Shown here: positions 50,106-59,182 of the stretch, one piece after another
Layout of the letters: each line of letters begins with the position of its first letter
How positions within the stretch are numbered: the first letter of the stretch is position 1
Origin: Mycolicibacterium xanthum
GTDB taxonomy: Bacteria > Actinomycetota > Actinomycetes > Mycobacteriales > Mycobacteriaceae
NCBI RefSeq assembly: GCF_019710635.1
Contig: NZ_JAIFZS010000047.1
Span: 1 to 64,000, forward strand
Length of the DNA: 64,000 nucleotides
Reading direction: 5' to 3'
The notes under the pieces: model-generated
Database searches by the model: none
What the model was told of the DNA's origin: nothing
What the model saw: only the letters and a program-made list of their open reading frames with translations
Position numbers and translations under genes: made by a program

Positions 50106-52331
50106 ATGTCAACTCAGAACCACGGCTCGACCGTGGACGACGGCTGGTCGAGGAACTACGAGGGCGAGCTGCGGTCCGAGCAGAACTACGTCGACGGGCT
50201 CTACGAACGGTTCGACGCCGAACGTTCGCGCCTGGGGACGCGCTACCGTGCGGCGTTGCGCGGCGATGGCGGCACCCTGCTGGACCGCGACGCCGAGGTG
50301 CGCGCCCTGGCCGGCCAGATGCACCGGTGGAACGTCGCCGACCACGGTCTGTGTTTCGGCCGGCTCGACGGCAACTCCGGCGAACGCCGCTACGTCGGCC
50401 GTATCGGGATCTTCGACGAGGACGACGACTACGAGCCGCTGCTGCTCGACTGGCGCGCACCGGCCGCCCGCCCGTTCTATGTCGCCACCGGCGCCAACCC
50501 GGAGGACATGCGCAGACGAAGGCAGTTCCGCAGCCTCGGCCGGCGACTGGTGGAGTTCACCGACGAGGTGTTCGGATCGCCCGACGGGGCCGGCGACGGA
50601 GCCGGCCCGTCCAGCGATGCCGCCCTGCTGGCCGCGGTCAACGCCCCGCGCGGGGAGGGTATGCGCGACATCGTCGCCACGATCCAGGCTGAACAGGACG
50701 AGATCATCCGCCTCGACCATCCGGGCGTGCTGGTCATCGAGGGCGGGCCGGGCACCGGCAAGACGGTCGTGGCCCTGCATCGCGTCGCCTACCTGCTCTA
50801 CACCCAGCGCAAGCGGATGGAGAGCCGGGGTGTGCTCGTGGTCGGACCGAACGCGGATTTTCTCGACCACATCGGGCGGGTGCTGCCGTCGCTGGGTGAG
50901 ACGAACGTCGTGTTCACCACCGTCGGGGACCTGGTGCCGCACCTGAACATCAGCGCCGAGGACACCCCCGAGGCCGCCGCGGCCAAGGGTGCCTCGAGCA
51001 TCCTGGCGGTGCTCGAACGCGCGGTCGCCGACCGCACGCGCGTCCCGGAGACCCCGGTCCCCATCGACCTGTCGGACGTGTCGGTACGCATCGACGCCGA
51101 GACCGCCGAATGGGCGATCCAGGAGGCCCGCGCCAGCGGCCGGCCACACAACGAGGCCCGCGCGGTGTTCATCGACGTGGTGACGTGGGTGGTGACCGAA
51201 CGTGCGATCGCCAAGATCGGCCGTGGCTGGCTGACCCGCGATGACCGCGCCGCCTGGGAGCATCTGCGCGCCGACCTGCTCGACGAGTTGGTCGACCACG
51301 CCGGATTCAACACCGCACTCGACGAACTGTGGCCGGTGCTCACGCCGGAGGGCTTGTTGGCGGAGCTCTACTCGTCACCCGAGCGGCTGCACGCCGCGGG
51401 TGCCCACGCCTCGCTGTGGCGTGCCGAGGGCGATGCCTGGACGGTCTCGGACGTGCCACTGCTCGACGAGTTGGTCGACCTGCTGGGCCGCGACCGCTCG
51501 GGTGAGGAGGCCGCGGAGCGCGAGCGCCAGGAACGGGCCGCCTACGCCGCCGGCGTGCTCGACCTGATGGTCGACCGCGAGGACCTGATGGACGACGAGG
51601 ATCAGCTGCTCGCCCGGGATGTCATCGACGCCGAGAGTCTGGCGGAGCGGTTCCTCGAGCGGGACAGCCGTGACCTCGCCGAACGGGCCGCCGCCGACCG
51701 GGACTGGACCTACGGGCACGTCGTCGTCGACGAGGCCCAGGAGCTCTCGGCGATGGACTGGCGGGTCCTGATGCGGCGCTGCCCGAGCCGATCGTTCACC
51801 ATTGTCGGCGACCCGGCCCAACGCCGGTCGGCGGCGGGAACACGGTCGTGGGAGGACGCGCTGGCGCCCTACGTTCCCGGCCGCTGGAAGCACCGGGCCC
51901 TGACGGTGAACTACCGCACCCCTGCCGAGATCATGGCCGTCGCCGGCGCGCTGCTGGCCGAGTTCGCGCCCGGTGTGCAACCACCGGAATCGGTGCGCTC
52001 CAGCGGCTTTCGGCCGTGGTCTCGGCTGGTCACCGACGAACAACTGGCCGGCGCCATCGACGAATTCGTCGCACAAGAGGCCGCACGCGAGGGCACCAGC
52101 GTCGTGATCGGGCCCCCCGGGGTACCGGGTGCCGTGCCGCCCTCGGCGACCAAGGGCCTGGAGTTCGACGCGGTGCTGGTGGTGGCCCCGGAACGCATTC
52201 TCGCCGAGGGACCGCGCGGGGCGGCCGATCTGTACGTCGCGCTCACCCGGGCCACCCAACGTCTGGGCGTGCTGCACCGAGAGCCGCTGGCCGAGTCACT
52301 GGCCGGCCTGGATCTTGTTCAGGCCGGGTGA
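50106..52331 (+). CDS. helR: HelD-family RNA polymerase recycling ATPase HelR
   Basis: A 741-residue UvrD-like superfamily 1 ATPase of the HelD/HelR type. The N-terminus is a helical arm (RNYEGELRSEQNYVDGLYERF) like that which enters the polymerase channel in HelD; Walker A is IEGGPGTGKTVVALHRVAYLL (~216), Walker B is HVVVDEAQELSAMDWR (~540), and later motifs are VGDPAQRRS, TVNYRTPAEI and LYVALTRATQRLGVL. HelR proteins displace rifampicin-stalled RNA polymerase and give intrinsic rifampicin tolerance. ATG 50106 has AAGGGG upstream; the very long frame further upstream is a shadow. It is divergent from the SOS-box gene and preceded by an RAE. Confidence 0.9.
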   Translation: MSTQNHGSTVDDGWSRNYEGELRSEQNYVDGLYERFDAERSRLGTRYRAALRGDGGTLLDRDAEVRALAGQMHRWNVADHGLCFGRLDGNSGERRYVGRIGIFDEDDDYEPLLLDWRAPAARPFYVATGANPEDMRRRRQFRSLGRRLVEFTDEVFGSPDGAGDGAGPSSDAALLAAVNAPRGEGMRDIVATIQAEQDEIIRLDHPGVLVIEGGPGTGKTVVALHRVAYLLYTQRKRMESRGVLVVGPNADFLDHIGRVLPSLGETNVVFTTVGDLVPHLNISAEDTPEAAAAKGASSILAVLERAVADRTRVPETPVPIDLSDVSVRIDAETAEWAIQEARASGRPHNEARAVFIDVVTWVVTERAIAKIGRGWLTRDDRAAWEHLRADLLDELVDHAGFNTALDELWPVLTPEGLLAELYSSPERLHAAGAHASLWRAEGDAWTVSDVPLLDELVDLLGRDRSGEEAAERERQERAAYAAGVLDLMVDREDLMDDEDQLLARDVIDAESLAERFLERDSRDLAERAAADRDWTYGHVVVDEAQELSAMDWRVLMRRCPSRSFTIVGDPAQRRSAAGTRSWEDALAPYVPGRWKHRALTVNYRTPAEIMAVAGALLAEFAPGVQPPESVRSSGFRPWSRLVTDEQLAGAIDEFVAQEAAREGTSVVIGPPGVPGAVPPSATKGLEFDAVLVVAPERILAEGPRGAADLYVALTRATQRLGVLHREPLAESLAGLDLVQAG

Positions 52332-52332
52332 G

Positions 52333-52767
52333 TCACCACTTTCCGAGCTGGCAGCGCACGTTGTACGGATCGTCGTGCTGCACGAGCACCTGACCGTCGA
52401 CGGCGATGTCGCAGTGTGCGTTCGGCGCCGCCTGCCCTCCCCGGGTGGTCGAGCTGACCTGCATGATCGCCCACTGCGGGTCGGCCATGGTGGTCTCGAA
52501 CACCCATGGCGCGCCCGGCGCAAGGCTGACCTTCTCGCGCTTGGCGAATGCATAGGCGTCGGCGTTGAAAGCCTCCATGCTGGGCGGCTGCGCCGCCAGA
52601 TAGAAGATGTCGAACTCGTAGGCACCGGCCGACACCAGGGTGTACCGGACCTGGTGGTCCTCCTGGGCGCCGGCCGTCGGCTGACCGAGCGCCATACCTG
52701 CCGCCACCAACAGTGACGCACCGACCGCTGCGCTTGCCTTGGCTCTTGCTGTTCGCATGTTCGTCAC
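52333..52767 (-). CDS. Secreted mycobacterial protein, MmpS-like beta domain suspected
   Basis: A 144-residue exported protein. The N-terminus is a Sec signal peptide (basic start, hydrophobic VGASLLVAAGMALG, cleavage likely after AGA near residue 34). The mature part begins EDHQVRYTLVSAGAYEFDIFYLAAQPP and ends with CDIAVDGQVLVQHDDPYNVRCQL, with two cysteines that can form a disulphide. The strand pattern is reminiscent of the soluble MmpS domain, but no MmpL gene is near and the resemblance is by eye. Converges on helR with one base between stops. Conserved in mycobacteria as far as I recall. Confidence 0.75.
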   Translation of the reverse strand: MTNMRTARAKASAAVGASLLVAAGMALGQPTAGAQEDHQVRYTLVSAGAYEFDIFYLAAQPPSMEAFNADAYAFAKREKVSLAPGAPWVFETTMADPQWAIMQVSSTTRGGQAAPNAHCDIAVDGQVLVQHDDPYNVRCQLGKW

Positions 52768-53024
52768 ATCGCCGGACGGTACCGGATCGTTACCGCGCAG
52801 TCCGATTCGGACGGCTCAATAGGCTAACAGCAAACCAATTCAAATGTCATGTACGCGTTAATCCGTTCGTCACACACAGATATTTGACAGAAACACAGGC
52901 GATCTAACGTCCCGATTTGGCATCCGAAGAGGTGTCATCGCTCCGACGTTTCACCGCGTTCCCCGATTCCCGACTCGGCGCCTCATCAGGGGATGAGTGC
53001 TGTTGACATGCAGAAAGGCCGTAC
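52768..53024 (+). promoter_or_regulatory. AT-richer regulatory region upstream of urtA
   Basis: A 257-base gap that is clearly lower in GC than its surroundings. On the plus strand TTGACA (52884-52889) and TAACGT (52905-52910), separated by 15 bases, are the best promoter candidate. A long leader of about 110 bases follows, with GAAAGG (53013-53018) as the ribosome site. Nitrogen-control boxes (GlnR or AmtR type) would be expected for a urea transporter, but I could not find a convincing match by eye. Confidence 0.45.
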
Positions 53025-54290
53025 ATGCAACACCCTGCACGCCACTCCTTCAAACGGTCCGCACTCGTCGCGGGCAGCGTTGTCGCAGCGACCAGCCTCC
53101 TGTTGGCCGGCTGCGGAAGCAAGGCGGGCGACGAGGGCTCAGCAAACGCCGAGTCGTGCGTCGACACCTCCGGCGACTCGATCAAAGTGGGCGCGCTGAA
53201 CTCACTGTCGGGCACCATGGCGATCTCCGAGGTCACGGTGCGCAACGCCATCGACCTGGCGGTCGAGCAGATCAACGCCGACGGCGGTGTGATGGGCAAG
53301 CAGATCGAGCTCGTCGGTGAGGACGGCGCCTCCGAGCCCGCCGTGTTCGCCGAGAAGGCGCAGAAGCTGATCAGCAGCGACTGCGTGGCCGCGGTCTTCG
53401 GCGGCTGGACGTCCTCGAGCCGCAAGGCCATGCTGCCGGTGTTCGAGGACAACAACGCGCTGCTGTACTACCCGGTGCAGTACGAGGGCCTGGAGTCCTC
53501 CCCCAACATCTTCTACACCGGCGCGACCACCAACCAGCAGATCGTGCCGGCGCTGGACTACCTCAAGGAACAGGGCATCACGTCGCTCTACCTGGTGGGT
53601 AGCGACTACGTGTTCCCGCAGACCGCCAACCGCATCATCAAGGCCTACGCGGAGGCCAACGGCATCGAGATCCTGGGCGAGGACTACACGCCGCTGGGTT
53701 CGACCGACTTCTCCACGATCGTGAACAAGGTGCGCGCCTCGGGTGCGGACGCGGTGTTCAACACCCTCAACGGCGACTCCAACGTCGCGTTCTTCCGCGA
53801 GTACAAGAACGTCGGCCTGACCCCCGAGGAGATGCCGGTGGTGTCGGTGTCGATCGCCGAGGAAGAGGTCGGCGGCATCGGCGTGCAGAACATCGACGGC
53901 CAGCTGGTGGCCTGGGACTACTACCAGACCATCGACAGCCCCGAGAACAACGCGTTCGTCAAGGCCTACAAGGACAAGTTCGGCGCCGACAAGCCCACCT
54001 CCGACCCGATGGAGGCCGCCTATGTGTCGGTCTACCTGTGGAAGAACTCGGTCGAGAAGGCCGGTTCGTTCGCGGTGCCCGATGTGCAGGAGGCTTCCGG
54101 CGGCGTCCAGTTCGACGCCCCCGAAGGCCTGGTGCAGATCGACGGCGACAACAACCACATCACCAAGACCGCGCGGATCGGTGAAATCCGGCCCGACGGC
54201 CTGATCTACACGATCTGGGAGTCCCCCGGCCCGATCGAGCCGGACCCCTACCTGAAGGGCTACCCGTGGGCCGAGGGTCTGTCGGGCTGA
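53025..54290 (+). CDS. urtA: Urea ABC transporter substrate-binding lipoprotein
   Basis: A 421-residue periplasmic binding protein of the UrtA group. Lipoprotein signal peptide with lipobox LLAGC (Cys ~ residue 30). The mature protein shows the diagnostic UrtA features: ALNSLSGTMAISEVTVRNA, EDGASEPAVFAEKAQKLI, VFGGWTSSSRKAMLPVFE, LLYYPVQYEGLESSPN and IFYTGATTNQQ. It captures urea (possibly short-chain amides) for uptake through UrtBC. The ATG is preceded by GAAAGG. First gene of urtABCDE; only 7 bases separate it from urtB. Confidence 0.95.
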   Translation: MQHPARHSFKRSALVAGSVVAATSLLLAGCGSKAGDEGSANAESCVDTSGDSIKVGALNSLSGTMAISEVTVRNAIDLAVEQINADGGVMGKQIELVGEDGASEPAVFAEKAQKLISSDCVAAVFGGWTSSSRKAMLPVFEDNNALLYYPVQYEGLESSPNIFYTGATTNQQIVPALDYLKEQGITSLYLVGSDYVFPQTANRIIKAYAEANGIEILGEDYTPLGSTDFSTIVNKVRASGADAVFNTLNGDSNVAFFREYKNVGLTPEEMPVVSVSIAEEEVGGIGVQNIDGQLVAWDYYQTIDSPENNAFVKAYKDKFGADKPTSDPMEAAYVSVYLWKNSVEKAGSFAVPDVQEASGGVQFDAPEGLVQIDGDNNHITKTARIGEIRPDGLIYTIWESPGPIEPDPYLKGYPWAEGLSG

Positions 54291-54297
54291 CCCGCGC

Positions 54298-55182
54298 ATG
54301 GATGTCCTGATCGGGCAGCTGGTAGCAGGATTGAGCCTCGGTTCGATCCTGCTACTGGCCGCGCTGGGGTTGTCGTTGACGTTCGGCCAGATGGGCGTCA
54401 TCAACATGGCGCACGGCGAGTTCATCATGGTCGGCTGCTACACCGCATTCGTGGTGCAACAGGTGATCTCGAGCGCCGGCGTCTCGCTGTTGATCTCGCT
54501 CGTGGTCGGCTTCCTGGTCGGCGGCGCGATGGGCGCACTGCTGGAGGTGACGCTGATCAGCCGGATGTACCACCGCCCGCTGGACACGCTGCTGGTGACG
54601 TTCGGCGTCGGGCTGGTCCTGCAGCAGCTGGCGCGCGACATCTTCGGTGCGCCCGCCAAGAACGTCGTCGCACCGGAGTGGTTGTCCGGGGCGATCGAGG
54701 TCTTCGGCGCCGCGGTGCCGAAGACCCGACTCTTCATCTTCGTGCTGGCCATCGCCTGCGTCACGGCGCTGGCGATCGCGCTGAAGGCCAGTCCGATGGG
54801 ACGGCGCATCCGGGCGGTGGTGCAGAACCGCGATCTGGCCGAGACGAGCGGCATTTCGTCGCGCAAGACCGACATCACGACGTTCTTCATCGGCTCGGGG
54901 CTGGCGGGCGTCGCCGGCGTCGCGCTGACGTTGATCGGCTCGACCAGTTCGACGATCGGCCAGAGCTATCTGATCGACGCGTTCCTCGTCGTCGTGGTCG
55001 GTGGCCTCGGTCAGATCAAGGGCACCGTCATCGCGGCGTTCGCACTCGGCTTCCTGAACTCGTTCATCGAGTACAACACCACCGCGTCGCTGGCCAAGGT
55101 GATCGTGTTCGTCATCATCGTGATCTTCCTGCAGGTCCGCCCGCAGGGCCTGTTCACCGTTCGGACAAGGAGTCTGGTGTGA
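54298..55182 (+). CDS. urtB: Urea ABC transporter permease UrtB
   Basis: A 294-residue permease of the branched-chain amino acid/urea (LivH-like) group with about eight helices. Motifs: ALGLSLTFGQMGVINMAHGEFIMVGCY, LDTLLVTFGVGLVLQQLARDIFG and the inner-loop GRRIRAVVQNRDLAETSGI, followed by VVVVGGLGQIKGTVIAAFALG. The Urt-specific ending is AKVIVFVIIVIFLQVRPQGLF. It pairs with UrtC in the membrane. The stop overlaps the urtC start (TGATG). Confidence 0.95.
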   Translation: MDVLIGQLVAGLSLGSILLLAALGLSLTFGQMGVINMAHGEFIMVGCYTAFVVQQVISSAGVSLLISLVVGFLVGGAMGALLEVTLISRMYHRPLDTLLVTFGVGLVLQQLARDIFGAPAKNVVAPEWLSGAIEVFGAAVPKTRLFIFVLAIACVTALAIALKASPMGRRIRAVVQNRDLAETSGISSRKTDITTFFIGSGLAGVAGVALTLIGSTSSTIGQSYLIDAFLVVVVGGLGQIKGTVIAAFALGFLNSFIEYNTTASLAKVIVFVIIVIFLQVRPQGLFTVRTRSLV

Positions 55183-56318
55183 TGGCGCCGCGGACGCGAG
55201 GAGCAATCTCGGCACTCGTAGGGCGCTGGCAGACCTGGGCGGGATTCGCGATCGCGGCGGTGGTGCTCTTCGGGGTCGCGCCCGCGGTGCTGTCGACCTT
55301 CCGGCTCGGCCTGCTCGGCCAGTTCCTGTGCTACGCGATCGTGGCGGCCGGGATCGGCCTGGCCTGGGGTCGTGGCGGCATGCTGGTGCTCGGCCAGGGC
55401 GTGTTCTTCGGCCTCGGCGGCTACATGATGGGCATGCACCTCAAGATCGCCGACGCCCAGATCGCCGGCAACGACGTGCCCGACTTCATGCAGATCGCCG
55501 GTGTGCGGGAGCTTCCCGCGCTGTGGGTGCCGTTCGCCTCACCGGCGGTGACGCTGCTGGCGATCGTCATCGTCCCCACCGCCGTCGCCGCGCTGCTGGG
55601 TCTGGGCGTGTTCAAGCGCCGGGTCAAGGGCGCCTACTTCGCGATCCTGTCCCAGGCGCTGGCCGCCGCCATGGCCATCCTGTTGATCGGTCAGCCCGAG
55701 GTGTTCGGTGGCTTCAACGGCCTCAACGGTTTCCGGACGTTCTTCGGATTCCGGCTGGCCGACCCGGTCAACAAGCAGATGCTCTACTTCATCGCCGCCG
55801 CAACGCTTCTGATCGTCGTGGCGATCGTGCGTCAGCTCATGCAGAGCCGGTACGGCGAGCTGCTGGTGGCCGTGCGCGACGGCGAGGAGCGTGTCCGTTT
55901 CCTGGGCTACGACCCCGCCAACATCAAGGTCGTCGCCTACAGTGTCGCAGCACTTTTCGCCAGCATCGCCGGCGCGTTGTTCGCCCCGATCATCGGGTTC
56001 ATCACGCCGTCGCAGGTCGGCATCCTGCCGTCGATCGCGTTCCTGATCGGCGTCGCGATCGGCGGACGCACCACGCTGCTGGGCCCGGTGCTGGGGGCCA
56101 TCGGCGTGGCGTGGGCGCAGACGCTGTTCTCTGAGCAGTTCCCGTCGGGCTGGATCTACGCGCAGGGCGCGCTGTTCATCGTGGTCGTCGGGTTCTTCCC
56201 GGCCGGCCTCGCCGGACTGGGGCTGTTGTGGGCCCGTTGGCGCAGCAAGGCCGAACCGCCCGCGGCCGCCGAAACCGAACCGGAAGCCGAGGAGTCGAAG
56301 GTGGGTGCGCCGACGTGA
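55182..56318 (+). CDS. urtC: Urea ABC transporter permease UrtC
   Basis: A 378-residue LivM-like permease of the UrtC type with about ten helices. Features: GIGLAWGRGGMLVLGQGVFFGLGGYMMGMH, PEVFGGFNGLNGF, SRYGELLVAVRDGEERVRFLGYD and PSIAFLIGVAIGGRTTLLGPVLGA. A charged C-terminal tail (KAEPPAAAETEPEAEESK) extends into the cytoplasm. I start at ATG 55182, which overlaps the urtB stop by one base and has AAGGAG 10 bases upstream; GTG 55179 is possible. The stop overlaps the urtD GTG. Confidence 0.94.
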   Translation: MAPRTRGAISALVGRWQTWAGFAIAAVVLFGVAPAVLSTFRLGLLGQFLCYAIVAAGIGLAWGRGGMLVLGQGVFFGLGGYMMGMHLKIADAQIAGNDVPDFMQIAGVRELPALWVPFASPAVTLLAIVIVPTAVAALLGLGVFKRRVKGAYFAILSQALAAAMAILLIGQPEVFGGFNGLNGFRTFFGFRLADPVNKQMLYFIAAATLLIVVAIVRQLMQSRYGELLVAVRDGEERVRFLGYDPANIKVVAYSVAALFASIAGALFAPIIGFITPSQVGILPSIAFLIGVAIGGRTTLLGPVLGAIGVAWAQTLFSEQFPSGWIYAQGALFIVVVGFFPAGLAGLGLLWARWRSKAEPPAAAETEPEAEESKVGAPT

Positions 56319-57160
56319 GCGACACAGAATCGGCGGCGGGCAGGGAGCCGACCGCCGGCGGCAACGTTGGGATGGGTTCGGAGTACCTCGAAGTCCGCGG
56401 CCTGACAGTGGATTTCGACGGATTCAAGGCCGTCAGCGGGGTCGACCTCACGCTGCTGCAGGGCGACCTGCGGTTTCTGATCGGCCCCAACGGCGCCGGC
56501 AAGACCACCGTCATCGACGCGATCACCGGGCTGGTGTCGGCCACCGGATCGGTGCGCAAGTCCGGCGTGGAACTGCTCGGCAAGAAGGTCCACCAGATCG
56601 CCCGCCGCGGCGTGGGGCGGACCTTCCAGACCGCCAGCGTCTTCGAGGAACTCACCGTGCTGCAGAACCTCGACATCGCCGCCGGCGCCGGCCGCTCGCC
56701 GTGGACGCTGCTGCGGCGCCGCCACGGGGTGCTGCCGGCCATCGAGGAGGCGCTCGAGGTCACCGGCCTGAGTGGGCTGGTGGACAAACCCGCGGGCGTG
56801 CTCGCCCACGGGCAGAAGCAGTGGCTGGAGATCGGCATGCTGCTGGTGCAGAACGCCGACGTGCTGCTGCTCGACGAACCCGTCGCCGGGATGAGCCACG
56901 AGGAGCGCGAGGAGACCGGTGCCCTGTTGCGCCGCATCGGCGGTGAGCGCACGGTGGTGGTCGTCGAGCACGACATGGATTTCATGCGGGCGTTCGCGAC
57001 GTCGGTCACCGTGCTGGCGCGTGGCCAGGTGATCGCCGAGGGGTCGGTCGCCGAGGTGCAGGCCAACCCGAAGGTCCAGGAGGTCTATCTGGGGACCGCC
57101 GCGGCCGGCGCGGCCGCCGCGCAGGACGCTCCGGCCGAACTTATCGAGGAGAACTCCTGA
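56315..57160 (+). CDS. urtD: Urea ABC transporter ATP-binding protein UrtD
   Basis: A 281-residue ATPase of the LivG/UrtD group. About 25 extra N-terminal residues precede LEVRGLTVDFDGFKAVSGVDL. Walker A is IGPNGAGKTTVIDAITGL. The ABC signature reads GVLAHGQKQWLEIGMLLVQ, with HGQKQ replacing the usual SGGQ, as in other UrtD proteins. Walker B and switch: VLLLDEPVAGMSHEE and VVVEHDMDFMR. Start GTG 56315 makes a GTGA overlap with the urtC stop; upstream frames are shadows. Works as a heterodimer with UrtE. Confidence 0.94.
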   Translation: MSDTESAAGREPTAGGNVGMGSEYLEVRGLTVDFDGFKAVSGVDLTLLQGDLRFLIGPNGAGKTTVIDAITGLVSATGSVRKSGVELLGKKVHQIARRGVGRTFQTASVFEELTVLQNLDIAAGAGRSPWTLLRRRHGVLPAIEEALEVTGLSGLVDKPAGVLAHGQKQWLEIGMLLVQNADVLLLDEPVAGMSHEEREETGALLRRIGGERTVVVVEHDMDFMRAFATSVTVLARGQVIAEGSVAEVQANPKVQEVYLGTAAAGAAAAQDAPAELIEENS

Positions 57161-57852
57161 TGCTCGAACTGGTGGACGTGCACAGCGGCTACGGCCGCTC
57201 GGAGGTGATCCACGGCGTGAGCATCGAGGTCCCGTCGGACGGGGTGGCCGCGGTGATGGGCCACAACGGTGCAGGCAAGACCACGCTGCTGCGGGCGGCC
57301 GTCGGGCTGCTGAAGTGCTCGTCGGGCAAAGTGCTGTTCGACGGCGACGACATCACCAGGCTGCGCCCGAGCGCGCGGGTGGCCCGCGGGCTGGCCTATG
57401 TGCCGCAGGGACAGCAGTCGTTCGGGCAGCTGACCACGGCGGAGAATCTTCAGGTGGTGGCCGACGGCCGCAAGAACGGCAAGCAGCTGATCGATGAGCA
57501 GCTCGATCTCTTCCCCGCCCTCAAGGAGTTGCTGACCCGTCGGGCCGGGCTGCTCTCGGGCGGTCAGCGCCAGCAACTGGCCATCGCCAGGGCGCTGATC
57601 ACGACCCCCACGTGCCTGATCCTCGACGAGCCGACCGAGGGCATCCAGCCGTCGGTGGTCGCCGAGATCGAGGCGGCCATCACGGCTTTGACGAATCGCG
57701 GGAACCTGGGCGTGCTGCTGGTCGAACAGCACATCGGCTTCGCCCTGGAGTCCTCGCAGCGCTACTACATCCTGGAGTCCGGTCGCGTCACGTCCAGCGG
57801 GACCGGCGGCTCGTCCTCGGAGGCCGACGTCCGCGCCGCGATGGCGATCTAG
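57160..57852 (+). CDS. urtE: Urea ABC transporter ATP-binding protein UrtE
   Basis: A 230-residue LivF/UrtE ATPase. Walker A is MGHNGAGKTTLLRAAVGL, Q-loop region YVPQGQQSFGQLTTAENLQV, signature LLSGGQRQQLAIARALI, Walker B CLILDEPTEGIQPSVVAEIE and switch VLLVEQHIGFALE. All family elements are intact. The ATG shares one base with the urtD stop (TGATG). Last gene of the urt operon; urease or urea amidolyase genes are not in this window. Followed by a GC-rich hairpin region. Confidence 0.95.
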   Translation: MLELVDVHSGYGRSEVIHGVSIEVPSDGVAAVMGHNGAGKTTLLRAAVGLLKCSSGKVLFDGDDITRLRPSARVARGLAYVPQGQQSFGQLTTAENLQVVADGRKNGKQLIDEQLDLFPALKELLTRRAGLLSGGQRQQLAIARALITTPTCLILDEPTEGIQPSVVAEIEAAITALTNRGNLGVLLVEQHIGFALESSQRYYILESGRVTSSGTGGSSSEADVRAAMAI

Positions 57853-57864
57853 TCTTCTGCGCGA

Positions 57865-57916
57865 GCGCGCGGGTCTGTGCGCCGACACGCCGGAAGTGCC
57901 GTACGCACACGCGCGC
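57865..57916. terminator. GC-rich hairpin downstream of urtE
   Basis: GCGCGCG (57865-57871) and TGTGCG (57876-57881) pair with CGCACA (57904-57909) and CGCGCGC (57910-57916), a 13-bp stem with a 4-base bulge and a 22-base loop. A smaller perfect hairpin (ACGAGCG-CA-CGCTCGT, 57922-57937) follows. It lies between the convergent urtE and the propeller gene, so a terminator role is likely. It may also be a copy of a repeated intergenic palindrome. Confidence 0.55.
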
Positions 57917-57970
57917 CGGCGACGAGCGCACGCTCGTGCTACGGGCCGCGCCGGCGGCATGCCAATCCGA

Positions 57971-59182
57971 CTAGGAGAGCCGCGGTGGAAGTTTCTTCGG
58001 GAACGGCGGGAATGGCGTCAGGTCCGGCTTGGGTAACCACATCGGCGACATCGACTGGGCCGGGCCCCGCAGCTCATAGATGTGTTCTTGCTGCTCCTCG
58101 AAGCTTGCCGTACGGGTGCAGATGATGTGCTGGGTGTCCGCGGTCTCTGAGACGTAACCGGCGCTCGGCCACATCCCGCTCGGCGCGCCGGTGGCCGTGG
58201 TGAGGTCGCGGTGCTGCCAGCGGGTGTTGTCCCGCCACAGCTGGTGGATGTGGTCGTCGTTGCCCGCTCCGCGATAAACGACGTACCGGATTCCGTGGGC
58301 GTTGGCCGCGTAGCCAACCGGGGTGCCGTTTGCGGCCGCATCGGGCGCATTGGCCAGGGCCGTCAGGTCGTCGTGTCGCCAGCCATTGGTGTCCCACCGC
58401 AGCTCGTGAAGCTGATGGCCGGCAACGAAGAGGACATGCTGGGTGGCTTTCGCGTCGAATGGATACGCCCGCACGAAGGGCCACGTCGAGACCGGCGCTC
58501 CGGTCGCAGCGGTGAGGTCGCTGTGCTGCCAGCCGCCGGCGTCCCACCACAATTCGTGGATGTGGTTGTCTGTGCTGCTCGAATAGAAGATGTGTTGGGT
58601 GTAGCTGCCCTCGAACGCATAGCCGACGGCGTTGCCGGTCGGGGCTCCGGTGGCGGCGGTCAGATCATTGTGATGCCAGCCGTTCGTATCCCACCACAGC
58701 TCGTGGATGTGGCGGGTCGGGGCGTCATCGATGTAGATGACATGCCCAGTGCGCTGGGCTTCGAACGCGTACCCCGTCATCGGTACGCCGACCGGGGCGC
58801 CGGTATCGACGGTCAGGTCACTGTGATACCAACCGCCGGGGTCGCCGCGCAGTTCGTGGATATGAGAGTTCATGTCGAAGCACACGAGGTGCCTGGTGCC
58901 ATAGAAGTCGAACGCGTAGCCTGCCGCCGGAGTCACCAGCGGGAGTCCCAACGCCGCGGTCAGGTCGGTGTGATGCCAGCCGTGGCTACCCCGCCACAAT
59001 TCGTGCACTGAAGCGTCGATATCGACCACGGCGCCTTGAACTTTGACCAACTGGCCGGCGAGGTAGTAGACGTGCTGGGAACCTTGGACGCCGAGCGAAT
59101 ATGCGACCGGAGGCCAGCCGACGCTCAGTAGACTCGGCGCGCCGGTGCCCGCGGTGATGTTGACGAATTGCCAGGGAATCAT
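57971..59182 (-). CDS. Seven-repeat beta-propeller (lectin-like) protein
   Basis: A 403-residue protein built almost entirely from ~50-residue repeats with the pattern H-h-HELW(W/R)...GWHHxDLTAATGAP followed by GYAFE...QHVxY. Six full units run along the chain; the N-terminal WQFVNITAGTGAP and the C-terminal EHIYELRGPAQ are complementary halves of a seventh, the usual Velcro closure of a seven-bladed propeller. The motif resembles fungal fucose-binding (PVL/AAL-like) or tectonin lectins. There is no signal peptide, membrane helix or catalytic domain. Starts ATG 59182. It stands alone between urtE and a 390-base gap. Sugar binding is inferred from fold resemblance only. Confidence 0.72.
   Translation of the reverse strand: MIPWQFVNITAGTGAPSLLSVGWPPVAYSLGVQGSQHVYYLAGQLVKVQGAVVDIDASVHELWRGSHGWHHTDLTAALGLPLVTPAAGYAFDFYGTRHLVCFDMNSHIHELRGDPGGWYHSDLTVDTGAPVGVPMTGYAFEAQRTGHVIYIDDAPTRHIHELWWDTNGWHHNDLTAATGAPTGNAVGYAFEGSYTQHIFYSSSTDNHIHELWWDAGGWQHSDLTAATGAPVSTWPFVRAYPFDAKATQHVLFVAGHQLHELRWDTNGWRHDDLTALANAPDAAANGTPVGYAANAHGIRYVVYRGAGNDDHIHQLWRDNTRWQHRDLTTATGAPSGMWPSAGYVSETADTQHIICTRTASFEEQQEHIYELRGPAQSMSPMWLPKPDLTPFPPFPKKLPPRLS

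Noticed and set aside
52780..52900. GlnR or AmtR binding site before urtA
   Set aside because: Fragments such as GTTAC and GACAG occur, but no full GTNAC-N6-GNAAC or CTGTC-N4-GACAG arrangement could be found.
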